From Cryptomeria japonica (Eukaryota; Streptophyta; Pinopsida; Cupressales; Cupressaceae): DNA of 64,000 nt. The notes below the pieces were generated by a model. The model saw nothing but the letters and a program-made list of their open reading frames with translations, had not been told where the DNA came from and searched no databases. Position 1 is the stretch's first letter. Each line of letters starts with the position of its first letter. The stretch is from positions 116,839,347 to 116,903,346 of the forward strand of contig NC_081406.1 in assembly GCF_030272615.1 (NCBI RefSeq), written 5' to 3'. The translations under genes were made by a program, and so were the position numbers. This document shows, piece after piece, positions 54,757 through 64,000 of the stretch.

Positions 54757-57700
54757 TGTATTTTGATTTGGATATTATGTGATGTTATTTCATGCTTTAT
54801 CTGGAGTTATGGTGTATGATTTTATGTAGTATTTCAGTGCTTATGATTAATGTTATTTTATGGATCATTATCATGGACTAACACTTTTCCCTTCTATTGC
54901 GATGCGTTATTTATATGTTGCGTGTTTGCAAGTGTATTGGGATGCGAGGGGATGATTTTCCTTCACTCACTTTGGTGAGACAGGGAACATCATGATTCTC
55001 CTTCATCGGTGTGTTTACCATGTCTATATATATATATTGGTCTATATGCACGTGTGGTTCCTTGGTGTAGGTCATTGCAGGTACTAGTATCGGGTAGGTA
55101 AGGGGTATTGACTCCACCTAGTTTCGCAGGTTTGAGCATACCTTATATATCCAATGGGGGTGGAGGAGATAGTTGTTGTACCCTATCTTGACCGTAGTTA
55201 CTTACACTCGTATGAGTGTTGTCACTCAATTGTGTTTTCCCGTCTAGCTGTTAGGCGTGTCATAGTGCCTTGGTTTGGTCGTTTGAGAGTCATCATTTGA
55301 TCTTTCTTGGTTTTGAGTGTTTCCATTTATTTAAATGGTTATTTAATTTAAATGGATGATGCTATCTCGTGTTGGCGTAATCATTTAATTAATATGCTCT
55401 ATGATTATTGATTTATTTAAATTGATGAATTGCTAGATTAAATGGTTAAATGGCTTAATTTATTATGTAAAGTTGCATTGATATTTTTGTGAAATAAATA
55501 AATTGCCTAGCCAGTTAAAAAGGTTAAATGCTTATGTTGAAGAAAGTATTTACGGAAAAAGAAATAAATAAAAGTTTTCCTTTTTATTTTTCCATTTGGC
55601 CTTTTTAATTTAATCATTGGAAAGAATTATTATTTTTGGGAAAGAAATAAATCTGATTGCCTTTTAGTTTTAAAATATTTAAATTTGATTGGATGAAAAA
55701 CTTTAACCTAGAAGCTTGGGTTAAAAGATATTTTGGGCATCCATTCTGGGCATTCATGGCAGGAGAAGAACAGAATTTTTGGAGAGAAAATTCTAGAAAA
55801 ACTTCCTGAAGGAGCTGGAAATTCGATCTGGCTGCAAGATTGGAGTTTCCTCATCCCTTTTTGCTTGTTAATTGCTTCAAGGTTGGAGGTTTCCTTCTTG
55901 TTTTGAATTTTGTTTTGTAATTTTCTATTTGCTTCCTGTGCATGGAAATTTATACAATCTTCATGTAGATGTTTGTGGAATAGTTGAAATGGAAGAATTA
56001 GTGTTTATTACTACTGGTTTTGTGAAATCTATATCATATGGTTGCATTTAGGAAATAAATGGTTCATTTCTCTATCTGCTGTGTGTTTTGTTCTTGGAAA
56101 TCAATTTATTGATTAACCTCTTCTTTGAGAAGAAAGAATTTTAGATTGGGCTTGCTAGGTGCATCCTTGTTTCTATTCTGTCATGATTTGGCTATCTATT
56201 CTTTCTTGTGTGTTTATTTCACCATTTACCTTGCTGGTAAACTCTTCCTTGAAATTTTGGAGATTGGCATTGTATATGTGTGCCCGTGAAATAATTCTGG
56301 AAATGGATGGTTCAAAGAGGTAAGTATTACTTGTTCAAAGAGGTAAGTGTTACCTATTCGAAGAGGTAAGTGTTACTTGTATTACTTGTTCAAAGAGGTA
56401 AGTGTTACCTGCTCGAAGAGGTTAGTGTTACCTATTTGAAGAGGTAAGTGTTACCTGTTCGAAGAGGTAAGTGTTACCAATTCGAAGAGGTAAGTGTTAC
56501 CAGTTCAAAGTGGTATTGCGTGATGTAATGTGATTTTCATGTGATTTTTTTTATGTGGTTAATGAATTTATCGATGAAAATTAAGGCATGAATTAGAGAT
56601 TCAAATGGGTAGATTTGGAATATTGATTTGGAAATTGATTAGATGTGACTGCTAGAAAGGAGTGTTTTATTTAATTTTCAATCAATGTTGTTGCAAGTGT
56701 TTATGATGTTGATATTTTCAAAGATTGTCTGAGTGCGGATTTGATGTATTTAGCTATCCTTGCAAGTTTTTATTGTGATAATTTGGTCTATGGTTCAGTC
56801 ATCCTGTGGTGGTGTAATTGGTACCTTTGACCAAGTGATATATGTTGGCTCCATTGTCTTAACCGTATAGTGTCTTTGCCTTATGGTTAGTCAAGCATCA
56901 GTATGTCCTTGTTTGACCACTTGTTTTTGATAGTGGTGTTATGGCTATCTGCTTTGCCATAGGGTCCTCGGGGAGTGACCATGCTTGTGTAGTGTCCTTT
57001 GAGAGAGTGGCTTTCACTTGGGGGTTGCACCCAAAGTGGTAGGAATTACGAGCTAGCGAAAGTTAGATAATAACTGGTAATCTAATGAATTGATTAGATG
57101 GGTAGTATCATAACATTAATAAAGATAAATGTACCTCGTGCATAGGTGAGTGCTAGTACAGGGCTCATAATGTTGCAAGAAGGCCTAGAATGGCAAACCA
57201 ACCACCTTGTCTTCACGAAAGGCTGGTAGGGTCTGCATGAGACTTAGTTGGAACCAGACGGTCGAGAGAGGTTACTAGGACAGTGAGCCGAGACCTATGG
57301 AGGCTGTACTAGGGTAACCATCTTAAGCTATGTGATGACACTCTCTCATTTGGTTCACTTGTGTTTTGTGATGTCGGTTCACTTGTGGTTGTGAAGCTGA
57401 GTCACCTGGATTCTTGTGGAGTCTTATTGTGCTGTCATCAAGTCATATTGTTTTGTCGACCATGTCACGCTTATGCTTGTTTGAGGGTCCTCAACTATCT
57501 CCTAGCACGATGGGGTGATTCCATTTGGGAATTACATGGTCAGGTGGTAGTGCCACTTCCCATTGGATGTTCAGATTTGTGCCTTCATGCGATGATTGGC
57601 TTTGTAGGTGTTTCTGTGGTTCGTGACTCATACCTCATCTCTTGTTTTGAAGATTATTGGTATTTGTAGACCTATGTGGTCATTGTATCATTGTAATATT

Positions 57701-58130
57701 GATCTTATGTAACCTTGTAACTGGATGAGATCTATCCTTATATGTTTATTGAGAAGCTATGTATTGAAAGAGAAATGTAATCCTATGTTTGGATGTTTTT
57801 ATCAAGTTTCCTTGATGATGTTAGTAAATGCTTATTGAAGTGGAAATTATGTTGTATCCTTTCAATCTTTCTATGATGAATCTTTATTTGCTTTTGGCTT
57901 CTTGTGATCATTGAGTTATGATGCATATGTGGAATTTATGGTTTTGTGGAAGTTACTCTTGAAGTTAATTCTTTGTGGGTAACCCTTAAGGAATTCTGGT
58001 GTAAGTCTTCCACTTGTGTTATCATGCATGTTGTGTAAATGCACTTATGATGTTTATACTTAAAAAAAAAAAAAAAATTGTTTCACCCTTGTTGTGGGTT
58101 TTCCTTTAGGGTTCCTGGTGGGGCATTACA
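54757..58130. mobile_element. LTR-like insertion inside the long gene
   Basis: Coding stops making sense after about 54756 and resumes at 58131. The right edge, GGTTCCTGGTGGGGCATTACA at 58130, matches the end of the repeat at 1-606. The left edge is uncertain (TGTATTTTG at 54757 is the best TG start). No gag, pol or other gene was found in 3.4 kb, so a solo LTR or other non-coding element is likely. Bases flanking the chosen ends (ATTTT and AAAGA) do not form a duplication. The 102-codon frame at 57361-57669 has no support. Confidence 0.5.
56310..56513 (+). repeat. 23-bp minisatellite containing AGGTAAGT
   Basis: About eight full copies and one partial copy of TTCRAAGAGGTAAGTGTTACCTG are present, one with an 8-base extension. 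Nearly all retain AGAGGTAAGT, identical to a strong 5' splice-site consensus. It lies inside the LTR-like insertion. Confidence 0.85.
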
Positions 58131-58965
58131 AAAGAAGTCACTGTGTTAAGGTTTTACGGATTGACAGTAAAACCATACAGACTTCCAATACATGTGACAG
58201 AGAGGGTATTTTCATTGGAGTATGTATGAAAATTAGAGAGCACAGATAGGCACTTCCATGGTCAACAAAAGAAGAGAATATTTCCTTCCTTGCCTTTCTC
58301 ATGTGGAGGGTTCACATTTGAGAGAAAAGCATTCAATGTGGCACATGATTTTTTGACAGTTTTTAACTTTGGTGATGAGGGTCTCTAGCAGTATGATCTA
58401 ATCGGTGTAGTTCAAGCAAGGCTTAAGAAAAATGGGAACTCTTCAGTGTTATGTCAACATGAAAGTAAACCATTGCTAGAAAAGATTAGAAACATGGACT
58501 CCTGGGATGAGGTTAAAAAAGAGATGGAGAAAATTGTAGCTGACAATAACATTTCAATAGAAGAAATTTCATCACAAATTATGGCATTGCACACACAAAG
58601 GACAACAAAGGAGGGCCAGAGCATCCAAAATAGGAGGTCCTACAATTTCTACCTAAAATCTGCTAATCCATCTAAGAAATATATTCCCAAATCAATTATG
58701 CATGAATGTAAAGAGAGTTTTTGGACTCAAACCAAAATAAATAATTTTTGGACTATGAGGAAGAATCTCGGTGAACCAAAGACCAGTGCAAAATTTGAGA
58801 CCATCAACGAGGATGGAGAGTTTAGCAAATTGTGGAATATGGAGCATCCCACAACAACACATGACAGTAGTGAAGATGATGATGAGTATGACATTGAGCC
58901 CACTCCAACAACTACTACAACCCCTAAAATATTAGGCCTAGTCCATCAATCCATGAAAGAAAAAT

Positions 58966-59060
58966 ATAGCAAAGGGGAAAGCATTATGGAAAAAATGGGT
59001 TTTGAAGGTGGTGGTCTAGGTGCTAGAGGAGAGGGCATTTGGTATCCACTTCAGGTACAA
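58966..59060 (+). other. G-patch-like motif
   Basis: KGESIMEKMGFEGGGLGARGEGI fits the family pattern of a hydrophobic MG[WFY] followed by G-x-GLG and a later G-I, with seven glycines (aromatic Phe in place of the usual Trp/Tyr). G-patches occur in RNA-processing proteins and in some retroelement polyproteins. Confidence 0.7.
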
Positions 59061-61095
59061 CTTTCATCAAGGTTAAAATCAAAAGCTCCTGTTAAACCAA
59101 TCATTGGACTTGATTCTTCAGATTCATCATGGATAGGTACTACTCATTACCCTCAGGGTCCATCTACATTAGTTACAAGTTCAAATCCACAACCACCACC
59201 ACACCATGGTATTCCCATTGGTGGTGAATCAAGTTCCACTGCCATAGGTGGGGAATCTGGGGATAGTATTCCCATTATTGTTCAGTCAAGTGACACTATG
59301 ATTGGTGGGGTTGGCATGGGTACTACTAGTACTAGTGATACTAGTTGTCTAGTTGTTGGACAAGGGCTACAACAAAATATCTCTCACAAGAGGCCACTAG
59401 TGGTAGATACTAATACTATTCAGAATCCTATATCAAGTGCCACTAACATGACAAAAAAATCATTTGTAGCTTCAGATCACACACCTAAAAAGATTATGAA
59501 AACTACACATGAAAGAGTCAGTGGGAGTGGGATAGTATCAAGAATTGTTTTTGGTAGTCCTAGTCAATAATTAGTTAAAACCATAGGAATAAGTGGAATT
59601 GGAGCCTCTGGTATTCCTATGTCACCTTTCAAACATTCAATTTCTTCAGCAAGCCCAGATTTTCAATATCGTGATTACTATGAAAAATATGAACACACAA
59701 CAAAAGCAAATAAAGAAAAAAAGAAAGCATTTCATAGGGTTTCCCTGACTGAAGTTTTAAATGAAGAGCCTGCAAGGAATAGGGTATTTCCAACATATGA
59801 CCCACAAATAGATATGATGGAGTTCATGTTTGTTATGCCCCCGGCCCCAACTAAAGATAAAAATCCACCATACAGTCAGATAGATCCCTCTGAATTTCAA
59901 GTTAGCACCCTCCAAATGGATTTTTCCAAAGTACATAATGTGGACAAAATTAGTGTGTCAAAAAGGACTAACAAAGTGGTCTACACTTCACTGCTAAAGG
60001 TGGAGAGAAAAAAATAAACTAGAGAAACAAATAGAAAAGTTACAGGTAGACCTGGCAAACAAAAAATCAAGGAGGAAAGCAGCAGATAGCAAGTGCAATG
60101 ATTTATAGAAAAGGATAAAAAATTTGGGCTCTGCAGTAGAAATTGCAGAGCAAGAGAAGATGGATGCAAAATTGAAGGACCTGATAGAAAAACTGGCTAA
60201 AAGCAGTAAAAAAATTGATGAGGAAAAAGCCAATTTTCAAAAATTATACAAAAGTTATGAGTCTGTTGCTGCCAAAATGAGAAAATTACAGGACCTATTG
60301 GATCATGGGAAGGAAAAAGAAAAACATTTGCAAGAGGAAGTAGAGGAAGAAATATAAAAATGTGCACAAATGAAAGAAGACCTGCATGATGCAAATGATA
60401 AAATAAAAACTTTGGAGGATAGATTGAAAGATAATATGAAAAATACAACGAAGTATGTACAAGAAAACATTTGGTGGCAATTAATGCAGAGGAGTGACAA
60501 GTTGTGGGAACGGTTTGAATTGAATGAAAGTCTGAGAGTAATTTATATGAAAATCAAAGGGCACTTTGAGAAGAGCATACATGTTTATTCAAAAGAGGAT
60601 ATGACAAAAAAGAATCTACAAGTAGTCTACAGTTCCAGTGGTAGCTACTTGGCATTCAAGGGAATTAAGAGCCGCATTGATGCCACAGTTAAGACATCAT
60701 TTATCATTCAAAAATGCCAGAAACTAAGGGAAACATCAGAAGTTATGGAAAATTGTGAAAAAAAGATATTTAAGCTGCAAGAAAAGAAAAATAATTTGAT
60801 TAAACTTGGTTTGCCTAAGACCATTGACCCATCAAATAAATTCATTGGAAAACAAGCTTACAAAAAAAGAATGGAGATAAAAATGAAGTGTGATTTAGAC
60901 TTGCTTCCTAAGGACACAACTCCGCAAAGTTTTTTGGAATTTATCCAACCATTTACAACTCTAAATTCAGTATTGGATGAAATAGTGATGGCAAGTCAAT
61001 CTTCTAAACATGGAATGTTGACGAAGTTGTAGTTGACTTTCCATAGTTTATAGAATATTGACCTTCCATCAGATGAAGAGTGGAGCACCCTACAA

Positions 61096-61986
61096 AAATT
61101 GGCACAGAAATCTTAAGAATCATAGTATGTATTGCACAATTTTCTTCTTTTATTCTTAATTTCAAGATTTTATGTTTTTTCTGTTCGGAAGTTGACATCG
61201 CTTGAAATAACTCTATTTTGTGAATAGGAAAAAACCAACACTCGCTATTGCTATTTTGCTAATCCAGCCTATGAATCTATGATGCACAGTGCAAAACTTT
61301 AGCCAATAAATTTGTATTCTCAAATTCTCCCTTGCTTTAACATTTATGCATTTCTCTATTTCTGATTACTAGGTTTTAGGCACTACTATTATCTATATTT
61401 AATTTGTCATGGTGTGAATTAATATTTAATTTTGAACACTATTTTTGAATAGGAGACATCAGACATGTAGTAGATGTTAAATTGCTAATACGACCTGTGA
61501 TGGCCATATAAATCTGTGCTGAGTTTGTGATTTTGATGTTGAGTCTTCACATGTTGCAAACTTGCAATTCGACTTGAAGTTGTTGTTGCTCCCTTGTTTC
61601 TATAAAAGGGAATTCAGGGTCATTTGCAAAGGGTTTTGAAACTTTGTATTCACTTTTTCATGGACATTGGAGAATCACACAGGAGCTGTTGTATTCACTT
61701 TTGCAATTTGCATGGAGAATCACACAGATTGGTGTATTACTATTGAATGAATTGTATCACATGGCTATATTTTGAAAGAATTAATGAAAATCTAAGTTCT
61801 CGACATGTGTAACTATTGAATGAATTGTATCATATGGTTCTGAAATGTATCACACAGATTTGAGACTCAAACATGTCTAAATAAATAATAAACATCTCTG
61901 CATCAATAAACACATTATGGTCTTTTTTTATTATGCTATTTTAAATATGAAAATAGAAAGTTGAAAAATACAATTACAAATTAATA
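61096..61986. promoter_or_regulatory. Intergenic region with TATA box and short direct repeats
   Basis: TTTCTATAAAAGGGAATTC near 61598-61616 is a strong TATA box on the plus strand with no gene after it. GGAGAATCACACAG (about 61669 and 61710) and ACTATTGAATGAATTGTATCA (about 61739 and 61811) are each repeated. This could be a solo LTR of about 430 bp (TGTTAAATTGC near 61485 to CAATAAACA near 61913), but no target duplication was found. Confidence 0.35.
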
Positions 61987-64000
61987 TTAAATTCTAATTG
62001 CAAAAAGTAATATGCTTTTGTAATATGAATGATGAGATACAGTAATAAGATTAATAAATACCAATCTCTTACAATTGCCATTAATCCTCATTAAATTCAG
62101 AGCTTTCTTGATAATTGTCTGTGGTTTCTTCACTCTGAGTCTACATACCTTCGCTGAAATGCATCTCAATGCTACCAGTAGGTCCAGTACATGAGTCAAT
62201 AGTCCCATTGGCACTCTGGTTTGAAGGGTTGCCCAAACCTCTTCTTTCACATTTGGACCTCCAGATTTGCAGTGCCCTATCATATGGAAAAGTGTGGACA
62301 TCATACCTAGATGTATAGAGCCTCAAGCAATTTTCCAAATTTTTGTCTAGTTTGTTTCTTAGCTTTGATTTTAGGAACCCCAAAGCATTGGAAACTCTCT
62401 CATCTTCCACCAAACCCAATATCACAGTAAGATATAAATTAGCAAGCTTCACATATTCTGGCATTGAATCACTCAACACTAAGTTCTCAGCTATAGTTTT
62501 CCAAAGCCTTGTTACTGATCCCTCTTCGTGGGGGTTCTCCATTTTGGCATATTTTTCTCTCATAGTGTATGCAAAATGAGATGATTTCTCTCAAAGATGA
62601 GTTTCGTCTAATATTCCATTTATAGTTACTCCATTCAATTCTCTGGATGTGCAAAATTGTTTTATCAAAATCAGTAGCTTACTTTGAAAATCGGATGCAT
62701 TGTTGAGGCTCCAATAATGAGGAAACATAATAGATATGGCTTCAAGAAGGTTGTCAGGAGGGAATATACTTCTAATTTGTGAGGAAAGATCATACGCAAT
62801 TTTCTTCACAGAAGTAGTTACAGTTTCAACAATCTTGTTGAAATCTTCCCTTGTAACTCTTGCTAGTTGCTTCCTGGGGGGCTTTCTTGGTTCCTCAGGG
62901 TCAATCATGGCACATAAGTGCATTGGTATCTCAAATCCTTGTACATTGGCACATACCTCCCCATCTGCACCGATTTGTAAAAAGTTATCAGGATTGTTCA
63001 AATCTGTGAGTTTCCGCCACTTAACAAATTTTTCATCAGATAGAGTTGGTTAATTTCGATAGAGATTGTCGAGAGTCATGCATGTCATCTTACACAACGT
63101 AGCATATTCTACAATATACAGAGCTCATTTTTGGGAAGCCTTCATAATATTCCTCATTTCCTCTAGCATGGGCAGAAGAGCTGCTAAAGTTAAGAGTGTC
63201 TCTAAATTACTTAACCTCCGAAGAAGGTCAGGAAATTTTGGTTGCTTTGATTTATCGCGAGCTGTGTGAAATAGTCCAATCAAGGATGGATATTATGAAA
63301 ACACTCGATGTGCTGGATAGTCCAAAAAGATCCATCTGGTATCATTATCCTTGAGAAGCTTGTTCCCATTAGTTATTCCATCAGCAAAGTGTTGAAATTC
63401 CATAAATCACTTGGGACTTCGACAAAAGTGTGAGTAGAGCTCTCTGATTAAAATTTCAATTTTTTTAATCGAAGAAAACTTGATCACAATTCCAAAATCT
63501 AGATTCATTCTATGAGCCATGCAGTGAATTGCAATAATGTACAGTGCAAATGAAGTTTCAATCTTTGTACAAAGACCGTTCTTGTGACCTTGCATTACTG
63601 AAGCTCCATCTGCTCCAACACAAACCAATTTTTTGGCTACCATCATGTCATCCATACCTCCATATTTAATTAAATTTCTCTTTACTAGTTGAAATAAATT
63701 TTCCGTTGTCGCACTCTCTTTCATTTTAGCAATAGATAGTAGATGAGGTTGGTGGGTATGATTCTCTATAGTATAAACATGCATGCATACCCATGAAGTA
63801 TTGTTTACTACCATAACTTCGTCTAAAGAAAATGCAATAAAGTTTGACTCTCTTATTTTTTCCTTTGCATCTTCTTTTTCAACCTTAGCAAGACAACTTG
63901 CCCATTCCCATCCACTGTTTACTGACCAATGTCTATTAGGATAGTTAGGAACTTTCAAAAAGTGTAATAAACCACTAATTGATGGGAAATCTATCATAGC
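61987..64000 (-). pseudogene. hAT-family transposase, decayed, continues past the right edge
   Basis: The minus strand from 63997 reads the hAT catalytic core: NFIAFSLDEVMVVNNTSWVC (about 63780-63850), KLVCVGADGASVMQGHKNGL (about 63570-63640) and IIAIHCMAHRMNLDFGI. LLKDNDTRWIFLDYPAHRVF follows near 63290-63370. The C-terminal dimerisation domain is at about 62240-62480: EYVKLANLYLTVILGLVEDE, then a RVSNALGFLKSKLRNKL segment. That segment matches the conserved ER-x-FS-x-L...K...RN-x-L pattern with one change (SN for FS). Several stops (for example TGA near 63408) interrupt it. It resembles the DUF4371/TTF-type hAT proteins. The N-terminal BED-type zinc finger would lie beyond 64000. hAT transposases excise and reinsert DNA flanked by 8-bp duplications. 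Confidence 0.8.
62240..62480 (-). other. hAT C-terminal dimerisation domain
   Basis: LANLYLTVILGLVEDERVSN followed by LGFLKSKLRNKLDKNLENCL and LYTSRYDVHTFPYDRALQIW carries the hydrophobic/ER/K..R.L pattern used for dimer formation in hAT transposases. The 140-codon block containing it (62141-62563) is free of stops. Confidence 0.75.

Larger units (their letters stand above)
53578..61095 (+). pseudogene. Long G-patch/coiled-coil gene of unknown function, decayed and interrupted
   Basis: Coding runs from ATG 53578 to about 54756, is cut by an LTR-like insertion, and resumes at about 58131 in a matching style (KEVTVLRFYGLTVKPYRLP). It then stays in one frame to about 60017 with stops at 58233 (TGA), 58387 (TAG) and 59568 (TAA), and shifts frame in an A-run near 60010. 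The C-terminal frame (from about 60020) reads through TAG at about 60107 and TAA at 60355 to 61032 or slightly beyond. The N-terminal part (about 390 residues) is globular: EVFPCPDFFMVCAE, SHRDSFIKALIKSCIGNVLD. A G-patch-like motif (GESIMEKMGFEGGGLGARGE, about 58974-59035) follows an acidic and poly-Thr stretch. Ser/Gly-rich repeats (59100-59400) and a long coiled coil (60030-60480) complete it. The G-patch binds RNA or helicases in other proteins; here the role is unknown. It may be a transposon accessory protein, given the convergent hAT gene. Confidence 0.55.

Noticed and set aside
56310-56513. CRISPR-like array
   Set aside because: The units are contiguous 23-bp repeats without spacers, in plant DNA.
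57361-57669. 102-codon plus-strand ORF
   Set aside because: No start context, motif or neighbouring coding support; it lies in the gene-free insertion.
54757-58130. Intron of the long gene
   Set aside because: GT-AG choices at the edges do not keep the reading frame, and the right edge matches a repeat end found at 606; the repeat explanation is simpler, though splicing is not excluded.

Overview
This window looks like repeat-rich nuclear DNA from a large plant genome. A gymnosperm (conifer-type) genome is my best guess; this is inferred from several old nested LTR-retrotransposons, L1-type LINEs and AT-rich spacers, and no marker gene confirms it. No bacterial operon, rRNA, tRNA or CRISPR feature was seen. 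Nearly everything recognisable is a mobile element or its remains. Most coding regions carry in-frame stops, often TAG, as expected of old methylated DNA. Only one short ORF (48988-49458) outside an element is open from start to stop.

Layout. 1-606: 3' part of an LTR-like repeat. About 604-9090: candidate DNA transposon with two convergent spliced genes (plus-strand accessory gene 841-2722; minus-strand transposase-like gene about 5900-8868), a four-copy 360-bp tandem repeat between them, and a shared motif at both edges. 9218-9478: GA microsatellite holding the start of a 3'-truncated Ty1-copia element (9479-about 12990). 13016-16089: AT-rich spacer, a LINE fragment (about 14270-14820) and a decayed coding stretch. 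16090-23108: complete non-autonomous Ty1-copia-type element with exact ATTTT target-site duplication, coiled-coil/zinc-knuckle gag, no pol, and a 3.3-kb ORF of unknown function. 23114-25533: decayed Ty1-copia RT/RNase H. 25539-33288: complete minus-strand Ty3-type gag-protease element with exact CCATT duplication and no RT. 33294-34150: copia LTR/integrase traces. About 34150-47490: minus-strand L1-type LINE split by a complete Ty3 chromovirus (39000-46828; gag, PR, RT, RNase H, IN, chromodomain). 47490-48345: AT hairpins and a 42-bp-periodic array. 48988-51343: the open 156-codon ORF and a broken unknown minus-strand gene. 51998-53280: 266-273-bp tandem repeats. 53578-about 61090: long decayed plus-strand gene with a G-patch motif and coiled coil, split by a roughly 3.4-kb LTR-like insertion carrying a 23-bp minisatellite. 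About 61990-64000: minus-strand hAT transposase running off the right edge.

The two non-autonomous LTR elements keep what is needed in cis (LTRs, primer site, polypurine tract) plus gag, and would depend on polymerases supplied by other elements. In each of the two DNA-transposon-like regions (604-9090 and 53.5 kb to the edge) a transposase-like gene converges on a long gene of unknown function. That parallel is the nearest thing here to an undescribed system.
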